64,000 nucleotides of DNA. Source: an uncultured Tateyamaria sp. (GTDB lineage Bacteria > Pseudomonadota > Alphaproteobacteria > Rhodobacterales > Rhodobacteraceae). A program made the translations under genes and the position numbers. Below are positions 9,983 through 18,732 of this stretch, in pieces. The notes below the pieces were generated by a model. It was not told the origin of the DNA and did not search any database. It saw only the letters and a program-made list of their open reading frames with translations. The DNA is taken from positions 61,728-125,727 of the forward strand of contig NZ_CANNGP010000009.1 in NCBI RefSeq assembly GCF_947504105.1, written 5' to 3'. Within the stretch, counting starts at the first letter, position 1; every line of letters starts with the position of its first letter.

Positions 9983-10624
9983 TCACGCAGCCTTGATCGA
10001 TCCTGAGATGCGGGGCAGGGCATGACCCGAATGGTGATTGATTTCCCATGTCTGTTCGGGGGCGGCGCGTGCACGCAGCCGTGTCAGTCGCCAACGACCT
10101 TGGCTGCCCCGGTGATCAGGGGCAACGTGCCAGCGGCTTTCAACCCCCTGTGCGCCGCCCATACCAGGTGTCAGTAGCAGCCCTAGCGGGGTGATGCCTT
10201 TGCCTATCCCCCCGTTTTCAGCCGCCAGATGCATGCGCCGGACAGGTGTCAGTCCCGGAAGACCGGGCATATCCGCGACAGCAAGGGGGGCGATGCCTGC
10301 GCGCAACACTTCTTCCATACTCCAGAGCATATCGTCCGTTTGTTTTGCGTGGACCATGATCAGCCGTGTCGGATCGATAAACGGCATCATGCCACATGGG
10401 TTCAGATGTTCCGTGCTCCAATCCGGGACAATCCAGATCACCGGTCCTGTGGTTTGTGCCACCAACCATAGGGCAAGGCGGTGGCGGGCGGGGCCGCACG
10501 CCTCATGCACCCGGCCCATTTCCAACCCGTGCCCAAGCCCGTGTTGTGCCCCTTCGGACAGCAGTGGCAGGCAGGTGCGCGTGCGTGATTGGATGCGGTG
10601 GGCAAGTGACGTGGGCAAGGGCAT
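9983..10624 (-). CDS. imuA: ImuA-like (RecA-related) SOS protein
   Basis: About 213 residues resembling ImuA, the RecA-like partner of the ImuB-DnaE2 error-prone polymerase. Matching stretches are GRVHEACGPARHRLALWLV, TGPVIWI, DMLWSMEEVLRAG, GLTPVRRMHLAAENGG and RWRLTRLRARAAPEQTWE. The start at 10624 (MPLPTSLAH) is chosen because a canonical alphaproteobacterial LexA box lies 16 nt upstream. The longer in-frame start at 10672 would place that box inside the gene. No imuB or dnaE2 is present in the window, so this copy is an orphan. The homology call is moderate; the SOS link is strong. Confidence 0.68.
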   Translation of the reverse strand: MPLPTSLAHRIQSRTRTCLPLLSEGAQHGLGHGLEMGRVHEACGPARHRLALWLVAQTTGPVIWIVPDWSTEHLNPCGMMPFIDPTRLIMVHAKQTDDMLWSMEEVLRAGIAPLAVADMPGLPGLTPVRRMHLAAENGGIGKGITPLGLLLTPGMGGAQGVESRWHVAPDHRGSQGRWRLTRLRARAAPEQTWEINHHSGHALPRISGSIKAA

Positions 10625-10640
10625 ATCTATACGGTAGCGT

Positions 10641-10655
10641 GTTCTTGCTATGTTC
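10641..10655 (-). promoter_or_regulatory. LexA (SOS) box upstream of imuA
   Basis: GTTC-N7-GTTC, spacer TTGCTAT, exactly matches the alphaproteobacterial LexA operator consensus. It lies 16 nt before the ATG of the imuA-like gene, where LexA would block transcription. Confidence 0.8.
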
Positions 10656-10748
10656 TCAATTCTGATCTGCATAAATCACGTTGGATTTTTGACTTGTTCC
10701 CAAGGTTCCGGCCGCTAGGGTCGGTCAGATGAAACTGGAGGGTCCGAC

Positions 10749-11792
10749 ATGGAACGACGCAAGCTTGGCCGTACGGAGATCGAAGTGTCGGCCCTATGCC
10801 TGGGGTCGATGACCTGGGGTACGCAGAACACACCCGACGAGGGTCACGCCCAGATTGATCGCGCGCTTGCGGCCGGCATCGACTTTGTCGACACGGCCGA
10901 GATGTACCCAGTAAACCCCATAAGCGCTCAAACCGTGGGCCGGACCGAGGAAATCATTGGTCTGTGGTTCGAGCGCGGCGGTGCGCGCAACGACATGATC
11001 CTTGCAACAAAGCACTCCGGTGCAGGTATGCGCCACGTTCGGGATGGTGCTGACATCACCGGAGCCAGTATCCCGGAGGCAATTGAAGGGTCGTTGCGCC
11101 GTCTGCAAACCGATTACATTGATCTGTACCAGTTCCACTGGCCGAACCGCGGCAGTTACATGTTCCGGCAGAACTGGAGCTACGATCCCTCCGGGCAGGA
11201 TCCGGCAGCTGTGCGCCAGAACATGGCGGATTGCCTTGGTGCGCTGCAGCGGGAGGTGGATCGGGGCACCATCCGCGCATTTGGCCTGTCGAATGAGAGC
11301 GCATGGGGCACTGCCGCTTGGCTTGCTGCTGCTGAGCAAACGGGTGGGCCGCGGGTGGCATCCGTTCAGAATGAATATTCGCTCATGTGCCGTCTATATG
11401 ACACCGATCTGGCCGAACTCGGAGTGAATGAGGACGTGGGACTTTTGTCCTTCTCGCCTTTGGCAACAGGCCTTTTGACCGGCAAGTATCAAGGGGGTGC
11501 CGTACCCGCCGGATCGCGTCTGAGCCTGAACGCCGATCTTGGGGGGCGCAAGACCGAACGCGCCTTTGAAGCGGTGGAAGCCTATCTGGCCGTTGCCCGC
11601 AAGCACGGTTTTGATCCCAGCCAGATGTCTTTGGCTTGGTGTGTGACGCGTCCGTTCATGTGCTCGGTTATCTTTGGCGCCACGACTTTGGAGCAGCTTG
11701 AGGTAGCTATTGGTGCGGCTGAATTGAAGCTAAGCGACGAGGTGATGGCTGATCTGGATGCCGCACACCGCGCGCATCCAATGCCGTATTGA
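10749..11792 (+). CDS. NADPH-dependent aldo-keto reductase (Tas-like)
   Basis: A 347-residue protein of the aldo-keto reductase barrel family, closest in motif to E. coli Tas. It has the N-terminal GRTEIEVSALCLGSMTWGTQ and the catalytic Asp/Tyr region DFVDTAEMYPV. The conserved lysine lies in ILATKHSG and the histidine in DLYQFHWPNR; the NADPH-binding C-terminus contains the expected SLAWC segment. It should reduce small carbonyls in the cytosol. GGAGGG precedes the ATG. It stands alone, convergent with the GlxA-type regulator. Confidence 0.92.
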   Translation: MERRKLGRTEIEVSALCLGSMTWGTQNTPDEGHAQIDRALAAGIDFVDTAEMYPVNPISAQTVGRTEEIIGLWFERGGARNDMILATKHSGAGMRHVRDGADITGASIPEAIEGSLRRLQTDYIDLYQFHWPNRGSYMFRQNWSYDPSGQDPAAVRQNMADCLGALQREVDRGTIRAFGLSNESAWGTAAWLAAAEQTGGPRVASVQNEYSLMCRLYDTDLAELGVNEDVGLLSFSPLATGLLTGKYQGGAVPAGSRLSLNADLGGRKTERAFEAVEAYLAVARKHGFDPSQMSLAWCVTRPFMCSVIFGATTLEQLEVAIGAAELKLSDEVMADLDAAHRAHPMPY

Positions 11793-11909
11793 TACCAGCG
11801 CGCTGACGCGTTCGACTTTCGGTGACCCCCAACCTGGCCTTCCCCTCGGGGAAACGGAACGCGGTGCGAGCCAACCCAGTTGTTCAGTACGGCGGGTGTC
11901 TTAGCCGAG

Positions 11910-12851
11910 TTACGAGGCGAAGTGACGTGTAGCACGTGTCTTGCGTGGGCTTTTCCCGTACATGTTCGTATGTGCTCGGGCAAGGCTGGATTGAGACCCG
12001 AACCCAGTCATGAGAGCAATGCTGTGAAGCGGTGCGTCCGTATGTTTGATCAGCCGATGCGCTTCGGCCAACCGAAGAGTGAGGTAGTGCGTTTTAGGAT
12101 TAACTCCAAGCACTTGGCGGAAGTGCAGTTGCAGACTGCGGGTGCTGAGTCCCAGTTGCTTTGCAATCGCCGGGATGGGCAGCGGTACGTCTAGCGCGTT
12201 TTCCATCATTGCATGTGCCCTGCGCGTCAGCGCGCTGTGCTGGCGTATATCAGGGTGCCGGATCTGAGGATCGGTCGCGGACGGGGCACGGGTGTGGATG
12301 AACCCAGCGGCCACCCTTGCAGAGAGCGATGTGCCGTGCTGCACCTCGATTAGTTGCAACATCATGTCGAGGGTTGGCGCCGCGCCACTGCTCGTCCACC
12401 TGTTGCCCGATGTGACAAACCGTGCGTTCTGCAACGTGACGTCTGGAAAGCTTGCGGTGAATTCGGCCAAATCCTCCCAGTGAGTTGTGGCTGTGTGACC
12501 ATCGAGCAAGCCAGCTTTCGCTGCAAGCCATGCGCCACCATCAATGGTCATCAGTACCGTCGCAGGCGTGGTGAGCCGTCGAATGCTGGATAGCAGGGAT
12601 GGCGTGGCCTGAGCGAGCACGTCGAAGCCAGCCACAAGGATCAGCAGGTCGCATGGTGTGATCCGTTGCAGCGGGGCTGCAGGCACCATCAAGCCGCTGG
12701 TCAGGTGCACGTCCTCATTTGCCGGTGTCGCGAAGCTCCAATCATAGAGCGTTTTCTCTGACTGCCTGTTGGCGGCGCGCAGTGGATCCACTGCGGCGGC
12801 AAGAGACAAGGTGTTTGTGTTCTGCAGTGCTAGAACTACGGTTTTTGTCAT
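11910..12851 (-). CDS. cdhR: GlxA-family AraC-type regulator, probable carnitine regulator CdhR
   Basis: A 313-residue regulator. A DJ-1/PfpI (class I amidotransferase-like) sensor fills residues 1-180 (LSLAAAVDPLRAANR, AKAGLLDGHTATTHW) and a C-terminal AraC DNA-binding domain residues 215-310 (IAKQLGLSTRSLQLHF and IALMTGFGSQSSLARA). The amidotransferase nucleophile position is not cysteine, so it is a sensor, not an enzyme. It is divergent from the BKACE gene by 70 bp, the layout of CdhR and the carnitine genes in Pseudomonas. The ATG at 12851 is chosen over upstream starts that would run into the neighbour's promoter. The ligand is inferred from context. Confidence 0.82.
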   Translation of the reverse strand: MTKTVVLALQNTNTLSLAAAVDPLRAANRQSEKTLYDWSFATPANEDVHLTSGLMVPAAPLQRITPCDLLILVAGFDVLAQATPSLLSSIRRLTTPATVLMTIDGGAWLAAKAGLLDGHTATTHWEDLAEFTASFPDVTLQNARFVTSGNRWTSSGAAPTLDMMLQLIEVQHGTSLSARVAAGFIHTRAPSATDPQIRHPDIRQHSALTRRAHAMMENALDVPLPIPAIAKQLGLSTRSLQLHFRQVLGVNPKTHYLTLRLAEAHRLIKHTDAPLHSIALMTGFGSQSSLARAHTNMYGKSPRKTRATRHFAS

Positions 12852-12867
12852 CTGGATTCGCTTTTTG

Positions 12868-12878
12868 ACAAGTCTTGT
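12868..12878. promoter_or_regulatory. Palindrome in the cdhR-BKACE divergent promoter region
   Basis: ACAAG-T-CTTGT lies 43 bp before the BKACE start and 16 bp from the regulator start. It is a plausible binding site for the GlxA/AraC regulator; function is inferred from position. Confidence 0.35.
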
Positions 12879-12921
12879 TCCCAAAGAATGGCAGAGTGCA
12901 CGCGAATGCAAGGAGGGACAC

Positions 12922-13836
12922 ATGCCGCTGACCATGAACCGTGAGGTTTTCATAACCTGTGCCGTCACCGGATCGGGCGCCACGCAGGACCGTAGCCCTC
13001 ATGTACCGCGCAGTCCTGAAGAGATTGCGACCAGTGCGATCGCTGCGGCCAAGGCCGGTGCGGCCGTTGTGCATTGCCATGTGCGCGATCCCGAGACCGG
13101 GGTGCCGAGCCGTAAACTCGAGTATTATCGCGAGGTTACGGATCGCATCCGGGATGCGGATGTTGATGTTGTCCTGAACCTGACGGCCGGAATGGGCGGT
13201 GATATGGTATTTGGGAATACCGAGGCCCCGCTGCCGCTGAAAGACAACGGAACCGACATGATCGGGGCCTCTGAACGGGTTGCGCATGTGGCGGAATGCC
13301 TGCCAGAGATTTGCACTCTGGATTGCGGCACAATGAATTTTGCCGAGGCTGATTATGTGATGACCAACACCCCCGGCATGCTGACAGCCATGGGTCGGAT
13401 GATGACAGAACTGGGTGTGAAGCCCGAGATCGAAGCCTTTGACACAGGCCATTTATGGTATGCAAAACAACTGGTTAAGGATGGTGTTCTGGATGCGCCC
13501 GCGCTGGTGCAGCTGTGTATGGGCGTGCCTTGGGGCGCGCCGGATGATCTGAATACCTTTATGGCGATGGTCAACAACGTGCCGGATGACTGGACGTTTT
13601 CCGCTTTCTCGCTTGGGCGGAATCAGATGGCCTATGTCGCGGCGGCGGTACTGGCGGGCGGCAATGTGCGCGTGGGTCTTGAGGACAATCTGTGGCTGGG
13701 CAAGGGGGAGCTGGCGCAGAACTGGCAGTTGGTCGAACGGGCGGGCACCATCATTGAAAACATGGGCGCGCGAGTCATTGGACCAGCCGAAGTGCGCGAG
13801 AAACTGGGGCTGACAAAACGGGCGCCGAAAGGGTGA
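12922..13836 (+). CDS. BKACE family enzyme, probable 3-dehydrocarnitine cleavage enzyme
   Basis: A 304-residue TIM-barrel protein of the beta-keto acid cleavage enzyme family (DUF849). Zinc-binding histidines sit in VVHCHVRDPETG, and NLTAGMGGDMVFG and EAFDTGHLWYAKQL fit the family. In carnitine catabolism this enzyme cleaves 3-dehydrocarnitine with acetyl-CoA to betainyl-CoA and acetoacetate. The next enzyme gene encodes carnitine dehydrogenase and a betainyl-CoA thioesterase, which supports that substrate. AGGAGGG lies 6 nt before the ATG. The stop overlaps the next start (TGATG). Confidence 0.88.
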   Translation: MPLTMNREVFITCAVTGSGATQDRSPHVPRSPEEIATSAIAAAKAGAAVVHCHVRDPETGVPSRKLEYYREVTDRIRDADVDVVLNLTAGMGGDMVFGNTEAPLPLKDNGTDMIGASERVAHVAECLPEICTLDCGTMNFAEADYVMTNTPGMLTAMGRMMTELGVKPEIEAFDTGHLWYAKQLVKDGVLDAPALVQLCMGVPWGAPDDLNTFMAMVNNVPDDWTFSAFSLGRNQMAYVAAAVLAGGNVRVGLEDNLWLGKGELAQNWQLVERAGTIIENMGARVIGPAEVREKLGLTKRAPKG

Positions 13837-14387
13837 TGACAGGGTGTCACCCCCCGTGCACCAGGCGTGCACCCCCTGTGCACCCCCAACGGACGCTTTG
13901 GCTCCTGATCATTAACCTTTGCGCAATAGGGTGGTTGGCTGCCTGTGCGCCTGCGCCTTCGAATGATCCTCAATTGCTGCGCAACCCGACCGTGCCAATC
14001 GGCGCCATCAGCCGGTTCGAAGAGGCGCGGTTTGACGGGCGGTGGCAGGTCGAAAGGGCGGGCGCTGGGGAGTGGGCGCTGGCAGGGTTCGAAGTCGCGG
14101 ATGGTCTATGGCAGGAGTTGAGCGAGACGGGGGTAACACGCGACGGGCGCGTGAAGCCACTTGGGCGCGGTATTTTAGAGATCACCTACGAAGACACGAC
14201 CACGCGCGATCTGTGGGTCGTATGGATCGACCCTGATCACAACACGGCGGCATTGGGGAACCCCGACGGACGGTTCGGTTTTGTGGTGACGCGCGTTGGA
14301 AAACGGCGGGCAGATCAGATCCGCGCGGCAGAGCAGGTTTTGGACTTTAACGGATATCGGACAGAAACATGGGCAACGGTGCAGTAA
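13836..14387 (+). CDS. Lipocalin-like lipoprotein in the carnitine operon
   Basis: About 183 residues with a lipoprotein signal ending at the lipobox LAAC. The mature part has a lipocalin-like pattern (ISRFEEARFDGRWQVER, ILEITYEDT, LWVVWIDPDHNTAALGNP), so it may bind a small ligand at the outer or inner membrane. It is wedged between the BKACE and carnitine dehydrogenase genes, overlapping both (1 nt and 19 nt), so it is surely co-transcribed. A GTG at 13878 is a good alternative start, giving a more typical signal peptide. The segment before it belongs to a repeat also seen near 51748. A role in carnitine metabolism is inferred from position only. Confidence 0.72.
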   Translation: MTGCHPPCTRRAPPVHPQRTLWLLIINLCAIGWLAACAPAPSNDPQLLRNPTVPIGAISRFEEARFDGRWQVERAGAGEWALAGFEVADGLWQELSETGVTRDGRVKPLGRGILEITYEDTTTRDLWVVWIDPDHNTAALGNPDGRFGFVVTRVGKRRADQIRAAEQVLDFNGYRTETWATVQ

Positions 14388-15856
14388 GAACAGCGGCGAT
14401 CATCGGCGGCGGGGTGATTGGTGGCGGCTGGGCCGCGCGGTTCATTCTGAACGGGTGGGATGTGCGGGTGTTTGACCCTGATCCGAACGCCGAGGCGACG
14501 CTGGCCCCGGTGTTGGCGCAGGCACGGCGGGCGTTGCCGAGCCTGACGGATGTGGCCTTGCCCCCCGAGGGGCGGCTGACCTTTCACGCTGATCTGGCCG
14601 AGGCGGTCGCTGACGTGACGTGGATACAGGAAAGCGTGCCGGAACGGTTGGACATCAAGCACAAGGTGCTGGCGGATCTGCAAGCGGCGTGCCCTGCGGA
14701 TGCGATCATCGGCTCGTCGACCAGTGGTTTTAAACCCAGCGAGTTGCAGGAGGGCGCGGCACGGCCCGCGCAGATCATGGTCTGTCACCCGTTCAACCCT
14801 GTTTACCTGATGCCGCTGATCGAGGTTGTGCCGTCGCGGGCGACGGACATGGCGCTGGTCGAGAAAGCCGAGGGTATTCTGCGGTCCCTTGGGCATTACC
14901 CCTTGCGCGTGCGCAAGGAGATCGACGCGCACATTGCGGATCGGTTCCTTGAGGCTGTCTGGCGCGAGGCGCTGTGGCTGGTCAAGGACGGTGTTGCCAC
15001 AACCGAGGAGATCGATGAGGCGATCCGCATGGGCTTTGGCATCCGCTGGGCGCAGATGGGGCTGTTTGACACCTACCGCACCGCCGGTGGCGATGCCGGG
15101 ATGCGTCATTTCATGGCGCAGTTTGGTCCGGCTCTGCAATGGCCCTGGACCAAGCTGATGGATGTGCCGGAGTTTACTGATGAGTTGGTGGATCTGATTG
15201 CTGGTCAATCGGATGCGCAATCGGGGCATATGACCATTACCCAGATGTTGAAGGCGCGGGACGACAATCTTGTTGGCATGATGCGGGCGCTCAAGGTCAA
15301 TGATTGGGGCGCGGGTGCTGTGATGAACGCCCACGAGGCGCAGTTGCGCGAGGGCACTGTTCTGGCAGCGCATGCCGACGATCTGGAGGATGTGTCCGCA
15401 CCTATCCTGACCGTACACAGGGCCGTGCCGTTGGATTGGACCGACTATAACGGTCACATGAACGAGGCGCGGTATCTGCAGGCCTTTGGCGACGCAACGG
15501 ACCGTTTCATGGAGATGATTGGCTGTGATGCGGAGTACATTGCGACAGGCGGCAGCTACTTCACGGCCGAGACGCATATTCGTCATGTGGATGAGGTGCA
15601 TGCGGGCACGGTGATCGAAGTGCGCACACAGATTCTGGCGGGCGTCGGCAAGAAGCTGCATCTGTTCCATGAGATGTATGAGGACGAGCGGCTTTTGGCG
15701 ACGGGAGAGCATTTCCTGCTGCATGTGAGCCTTGAGACCCGCCGCCCATCCGAACCTGCGGTTGGGATTGTTGCGGCGCTGGAGCGTCTGGCTGCGGCTC
15801 ATGCGGATTTGCCTGTGCCGGAGGGGGCAGGGCGCGCGGTGGGCCAACGGCCCTGA
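14369..15856 (+). CDS. lcdH: L-carnitine dehydrogenase fused to betainyl-CoA thioesterase
   Basis: A 495-residue fusion. Residues 1-185 are a 3-hydroxyacyl-CoA dehydrogenase-type Rossmann domain (IIGGGVIGGGWAARFILNGW) with the active-site region MVCHPFNPVYLMPLIEVV. Residues 190-310 are the helical dimerisation domain. Residues 335-465 are a hotdog thioesterase (DWTDYNGHMNEARYLQAFGD). It oxidises L-carnitine to 3-dehydrocarnitine and hydrolyses betainyl-CoA to glycine betaine. Pseudomonas keeps these as separate cdhA and cdhB genes; the fused form is, to my knowledge, known from rhizobia and roseobacters. It overlaps the lipoprotein gene by 19 nt. Confidence 0.9.
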   Translation: MGNGAVRTAAIIGGGVIGGGWAARFILNGWDVRVFDPDPNAEATLAPVLAQARRALPSLTDVALPPEGRLTFHADLAEAVADVTWIQESVPERLDIKHKVLADLQAACPADAIIGSSTSGFKPSELQEGAARPAQIMVCHPFNPVYLMPLIEVVPSRATDMALVEKAEGILRSLGHYPLRVRKEIDAHIADRFLEAVWREALWLVKDGVATTEEIDEAIRMGFGIRWAQMGLFDTYRTAGGDAGMRHFMAQFGPALQWPWTKLMDVPEFTDELVDLIAGQSDAQSGHMTITQMLKARDDNLVGMMRALKVNDWGAGAVMNAHEAQLREGTVLAAHADDLEDVSAPILTVHRAVPLDWTDYNGHMNEARYLQAFGDATDRFMEMIGCDAEYIATGGSYFTAETHIRHVDEVHAGTVIEVRTQILAGVGKKLHLFHEMYEDERLLATGEHFLLHVSLETRRPSEPAVGIVAALERLAAAHADLPVPEGAGRAVGQRP

Positions 15857-15866
15857 CGGGGTTATC

Positions 15867-15912
15867 GTCGGGCGGCTCTGTTTGCCTTTGGCAAAGACGC
15901 CCGCCCGCCGAC
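15867..15912. repeat. Nested hairpin repeat at a gene end (copy 1)
   Basis: Outer arms GTCGG/CCGAC enclose a GC-rich stem and the inner palindrome TTTGCC-TTT-GGCAAA (15881-15895). The core TTTGCCNTTGGCAAAG recurs at 33725-33740, also just after a stop codon and between convergent genes. It likely ends transcription of the carnitine operon. Confidence 0.6.
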
Positions 15913-15926
15913 CCGGGGGTGCCGCG

Positions 15927-16787
15927 CTAGCGGATCAAGCTGCGCAGGCTTTCTAGGTGATCGGGCAGGGCGCGGGCCGTCATGGCGGCTTGCCTAATCA
16001 GCGTGTCGAAGTGCAGGGACAGTGTTTCGATCCGCTCACGGTCGCGGAAGGCCATGTAGTGGCCGCCGGTGTAGATCACTGCGAGCAGAGGGCCGAAGAT
16101 GGTGATCGGTGCCGAGTAGAGCTTGCGCTGGTCAAAGAGGTAGATGCGCAGCCTTGGGTAGAGCTGGGTGCTTAGGTCGTGCAGCTGGTCGAGCTGGCTG
16201 TGTCGTGTGTCTGTCGGCAGGTCTGCGTAGTAGCCGGTCCCTGCGGCGAAGCTGTGCAGCTCATACAGAGGCAGCGCGATTTCGTAGTCTGATTGTGCCG
16301 CGCGCATCCAGTTCAGCCGATCACGGGAGGCGTTGATGGCTTGCGTGGTGGTGCGCCCGAGGTGGGGGCCGTATTCCCATTCTAACATCTCTTGGGTCTT
16401 GAGCATGTCCGGCAGGCCCGCAGGGACGTGCCGGATCTTGTAACCTGCCGCTTCCTGGTGCCATGAGAAGATGCGTTCGTCGATCAGAGCGCGGGGGGCT
16501 TCAGTCCACGTAAGGGCGGCCGCTGTTAACGCTGCTGCGCTTTCGGGGCGATCGGAGAGGCCAAGCAGCCAGTCGGCGGATACGCCAAGCGCCTGGGCGC
16601 AGGCGCCGACCACCTGGGCGCCGGGCAGCCGCGCGCCATCATCACCGAGGGCCTGGCTAATGGTGGATCGGTCGGTGCCGATGTGACGGGCCAGCGCGCT
16701 TTGCGACATGTTCTGGTCCTGCATGGCGCGGGCCAAGCGGGTGCGGAATTGGGATGCTCGAAGGCGTTTGTCGAGAATTTCAGGCAT
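15927..16787 (-). CDS. XRE-family helix-turn-helix regulator
   Basis: About 286 residues. An N-terminal XRE helix-turn-helix (about 10-70) contains MSQSALARHIGTDRSTISQA and is followed by SADWLLGLSD. A C-terminal effector-like domain of about 200 residues includes EMLEWEYGPHLGRTT and RLRIYLFDQRKLYSAPI. The C-terminal half is not a family I can name with confidence. The ATG at 16787 (MPEILDKRLRAS) is preferred over a 29-residue extension. It lies between the carnitine operon (convergent) and the desaturase (divergent, 105 bp), so either could be its target. Confidence 0.75.
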   Translation of the reverse strand: MPEILDKRLRASQFRTRLARAMQDQNMSQSALARHIGTDRSTISQALGDDGARLPGAQVVGACAQALGVSADWLLGLSDRPESAAALTAAALTWTEAPRALIDERIFSWHQEAAGYKIRHVPAGLPDMLKTQEMLEWEYGPHLGRTTTQAINASRDRLNWMRAAQSDYEIALPLYELHSFAAGTGYYADLPTDTRHSQLDQLHDLSTQLYPRLRIYLFDQRKLYSAPITIFGPLLAVIYTGGHYMAFRDRERIETLSLHFDTLIRQAAMTARALPDHLESLRSLIR

Positions 16788-16892
16788 GTTGTGATAAATA
16801 TCAACGATTGGCAAAATTGTTAACTTAATTCGGAATTCGCGGCGGTACGGGATCACGATAGCGTTCGGCATCACTTCCCGGAGCCTCTGCCA

Positions 16893-17813
16893 ATGCCCTC
16901 ACGCCGGTCGTCCCGACGCTTGCCTTTTGATCGCCCGATGCAGGTCGAGTGGATCACTTTGGGGCTGTGGGTGGTGTGTACGACGCTTTGGGGACTGGCC
17001 CTTCTGACATTGCCTGTTGGGTGGGCATGGGGCGTTCTGGTGTTCGCCCTTGTTCTGCATGCATCGCTGACCCATGAGGTTCTGCACGGCCATCCGTTTC
17101 CGTCCCGATTGGCAAGCGAGGCCCTTGTGATCGTCAATCCGGGGCTGTTTATCCCGTACCTTCGTTTTCGTGACACGCATCTGGCCCACCATCAGGATGC
17201 GAACCTGACCGATCCGTATGATGATCCCGAAACAAACTATGTTGATCCGGCAATGTGGAGGCGGATGCCACGCCTCTTGCGGGGTGTGCTTGCGCTGAAC
17301 AACACACTTGCAGGGCGTATGCTGTTGGGGCCGGTCGTGGCGCAGGTCAGTTTCATGCGAGAGGACTGGCGGGCGATCCGGGCTGGTGATGTGCAGGTGC
17401 TGCGTGGGTGGTTGGTGCATCTGCCGGGCGTTTTCGCAGTTATGTGCATCGTTTGGTTGAGCGCCATGCCGATCTGGGTCTATCTGACGGCCTGCTACGC
17501 AGCGGTGTCCGTGTTGAAAATCCGCACCTTTCTTGAGCATCAGGCGCATGAGCGCGCACGGGGCCGCACGGTGATTGTTGAAGATCGCGGACTGCTTGCG
17601 TTCTTGTTCCTGAACAACAACTTCCACGTCGTCCACCACATGCACCCGCGCGTGCCGTGGTACCGGTTGCCCGCGCTCTACCGGGCCAACCGTGATCGGT
17701 ACCTGTCCTGCAATGAGGGGTATTGCTATGCCTCGTACAGGGACGTGTTTGTACGGCACTTCCTGCGTGTAAAAGATCCGGTGCCGCATCCGCTCTGGTC
17801 CTCGGACCGCTGA
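16893..17813 (+). CDS. Fatty acid desaturase family protein
   Basis: A 306-residue membrane di-iron enzyme with the three histidine boxes: HEVLH (about residue 62), HLAHH (about 94) and HVVHHMHP (about 247). Membrane helices lie between them. Such proteins insert double bonds or hydroxyl groups into acyl chains, carotenoids or similar hydrophobic substrates. The substrate is not readable. It starts 105 bp from the divergent XRE regulator and is followed 16 bp later by an EamA transporter, so the two form an operon. Confidence 0.88.
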   Translation: MPSRRSSRRLPFDRPMQVEWITLGLWVVCTTLWGLALLTLPVGWAWGVLVFALVLHASLTHEVLHGHPFPSRLASEALVIVNPGLFIPYLRFRDTHLAHHQDANLTDPYDDPETNYVDPAMWRRMPRLLRGVLALNNTLAGRMLLGPVVAQVSFMREDWRAIRAGDVQVLRGWLVHLPGVFAVMCIVWLSAMPIWVYLTACYAAVSVLKIRTFLEHQAHERARGRTVIVEDRGLLAFLFLNNNFHVVHHMHPRVPWYRLPALYRANRDRYLSCNEGYCYASYRDVFVRHFLRVKDPVPHPLWSSDR

Positions 17814-17829
17814 GCCGCCATAGAGGGCC

Positions 17830-18732
17830 ATGGCCCTTTGGATCCCCATTTCTGTCGTCGCGGCGATGTTTCAGACGCTGCGGTTCATGTTGCAGCGGCA
17901 ACTGTCCCTTGGCACCCTGAGCGCGTCGGGCGCGACGCTTGCCCGTTTCCTGTATTCCGCTCCGCTCATCGCCGTTCTGATTACGCTTTACATGCGCAAC
18001 ACTGGCACGATCTGGCCTGCGTTTGGACCGCAGTTCTGGACGTTCGCAGCCGTTGGGGGGCTGGCGCAAATCCTTGCGACTGTGGCCACGGTCAGCCTGT
18101 TCAAGGCACGCAACTTCGCGGTCGGCATCACGTTCAAGAAAACAGAGGTTATCCAAGCCGTCCTGGTGGGTTGGATCGTGTTGGGGGACGCGGTCAGCTG
18201 GATGGGCTTCGCTGCCATCGGTCTGGGCCTTGTCGGAGTTCTGCTGCTGTCCGCCCCGCCTGAGCCTGTGCGTTGGGACTGGCGCGACATGGCCAACCGG
18301 GCGACCGGGCTGGGACTGGCTGCAGGTTTGCTGTTTGCCGTGTCCGGCGTCAGCTACCGGGGGGCGTCGCTCAGCCTCGGGCTGGATGATCCGATTGCGC
18401 GGGCGGGTCTGACGCTGACCGCCGTGACTGCTATGCAAACGGTTGCTATGGTTCTTTGGCTGCGGTGGCGTGATCCGGGTCAGGTCCGGGCCGTTTGGAA
18501 CGCGCGCAAGGTTGCCGTCTGGGTCGGCTTGATGTCGATGGCCGGATCGTTTTGCTGGTTCTTTGCCTTCACGCTGCAAAGCGCGGCTTACGTCAAGGCG
18601 GTCGGGCAGATCGAACTGGTGATGAGTGCGCTGGTCAGCGTGTTGCTGTTCCGAGAGGCGATCACGTCTCGGGAGTGGATTGGCATGGCCGTTCTACTCA
18701 GCTCCATCCTGTTGCTGGTGCTCGCGATCTAG
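17830..18732 (+). CDS. EamA/DMT family transporter
   Basis: A 300-residue protein with about ten transmembrane helices in two EamA repeats. Characteristic segments are LFKARNFAVGITFKKTEVIQ in the first half and AYVKAVGQIELVMSALVSV in the second. It is a drug/metabolite exporter-type permease of the inner membrane. Its stop overlaps the convergent Nudix gene by 4 nt. The substrate is unknown; co-transcription with the desaturase is suggested by the 16-bp gap. Confidence 0.88.
   Translation: MALWIPISVVAAMFQTLRFMLQRQLSLGTLSASGATLARFLYSAPLIAVLITLYMRNTGTIWPAFGPQFWTFAAVGGLAQILATVATVSLFKARNFAVGITFKKTEVIQAVLVGWIVLGDAVSWMGFAAIGLGLVGVLLLSAPPEPVRWDWRDMANRATGLGLAAGLLFAVSGVSYRGASLSLGLDDPIARAGLTLTAVTAMQTVAMVLWLRWRDPGQVRAVWNARKVAVWVGLMSMAGSFCWFFAFTLQSAAYVKAVGQIELVMSALVSVLLFREAITSREWIGMAVLLSSILLLVLAI

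Noticed and set aside
14315..15847. 510-residue minus-strand open frame opposite the carnitine dehydrogenase fusion
   Set aside because: It is a shadow of a high-GC coding strand; the plus strand has full domain matches.
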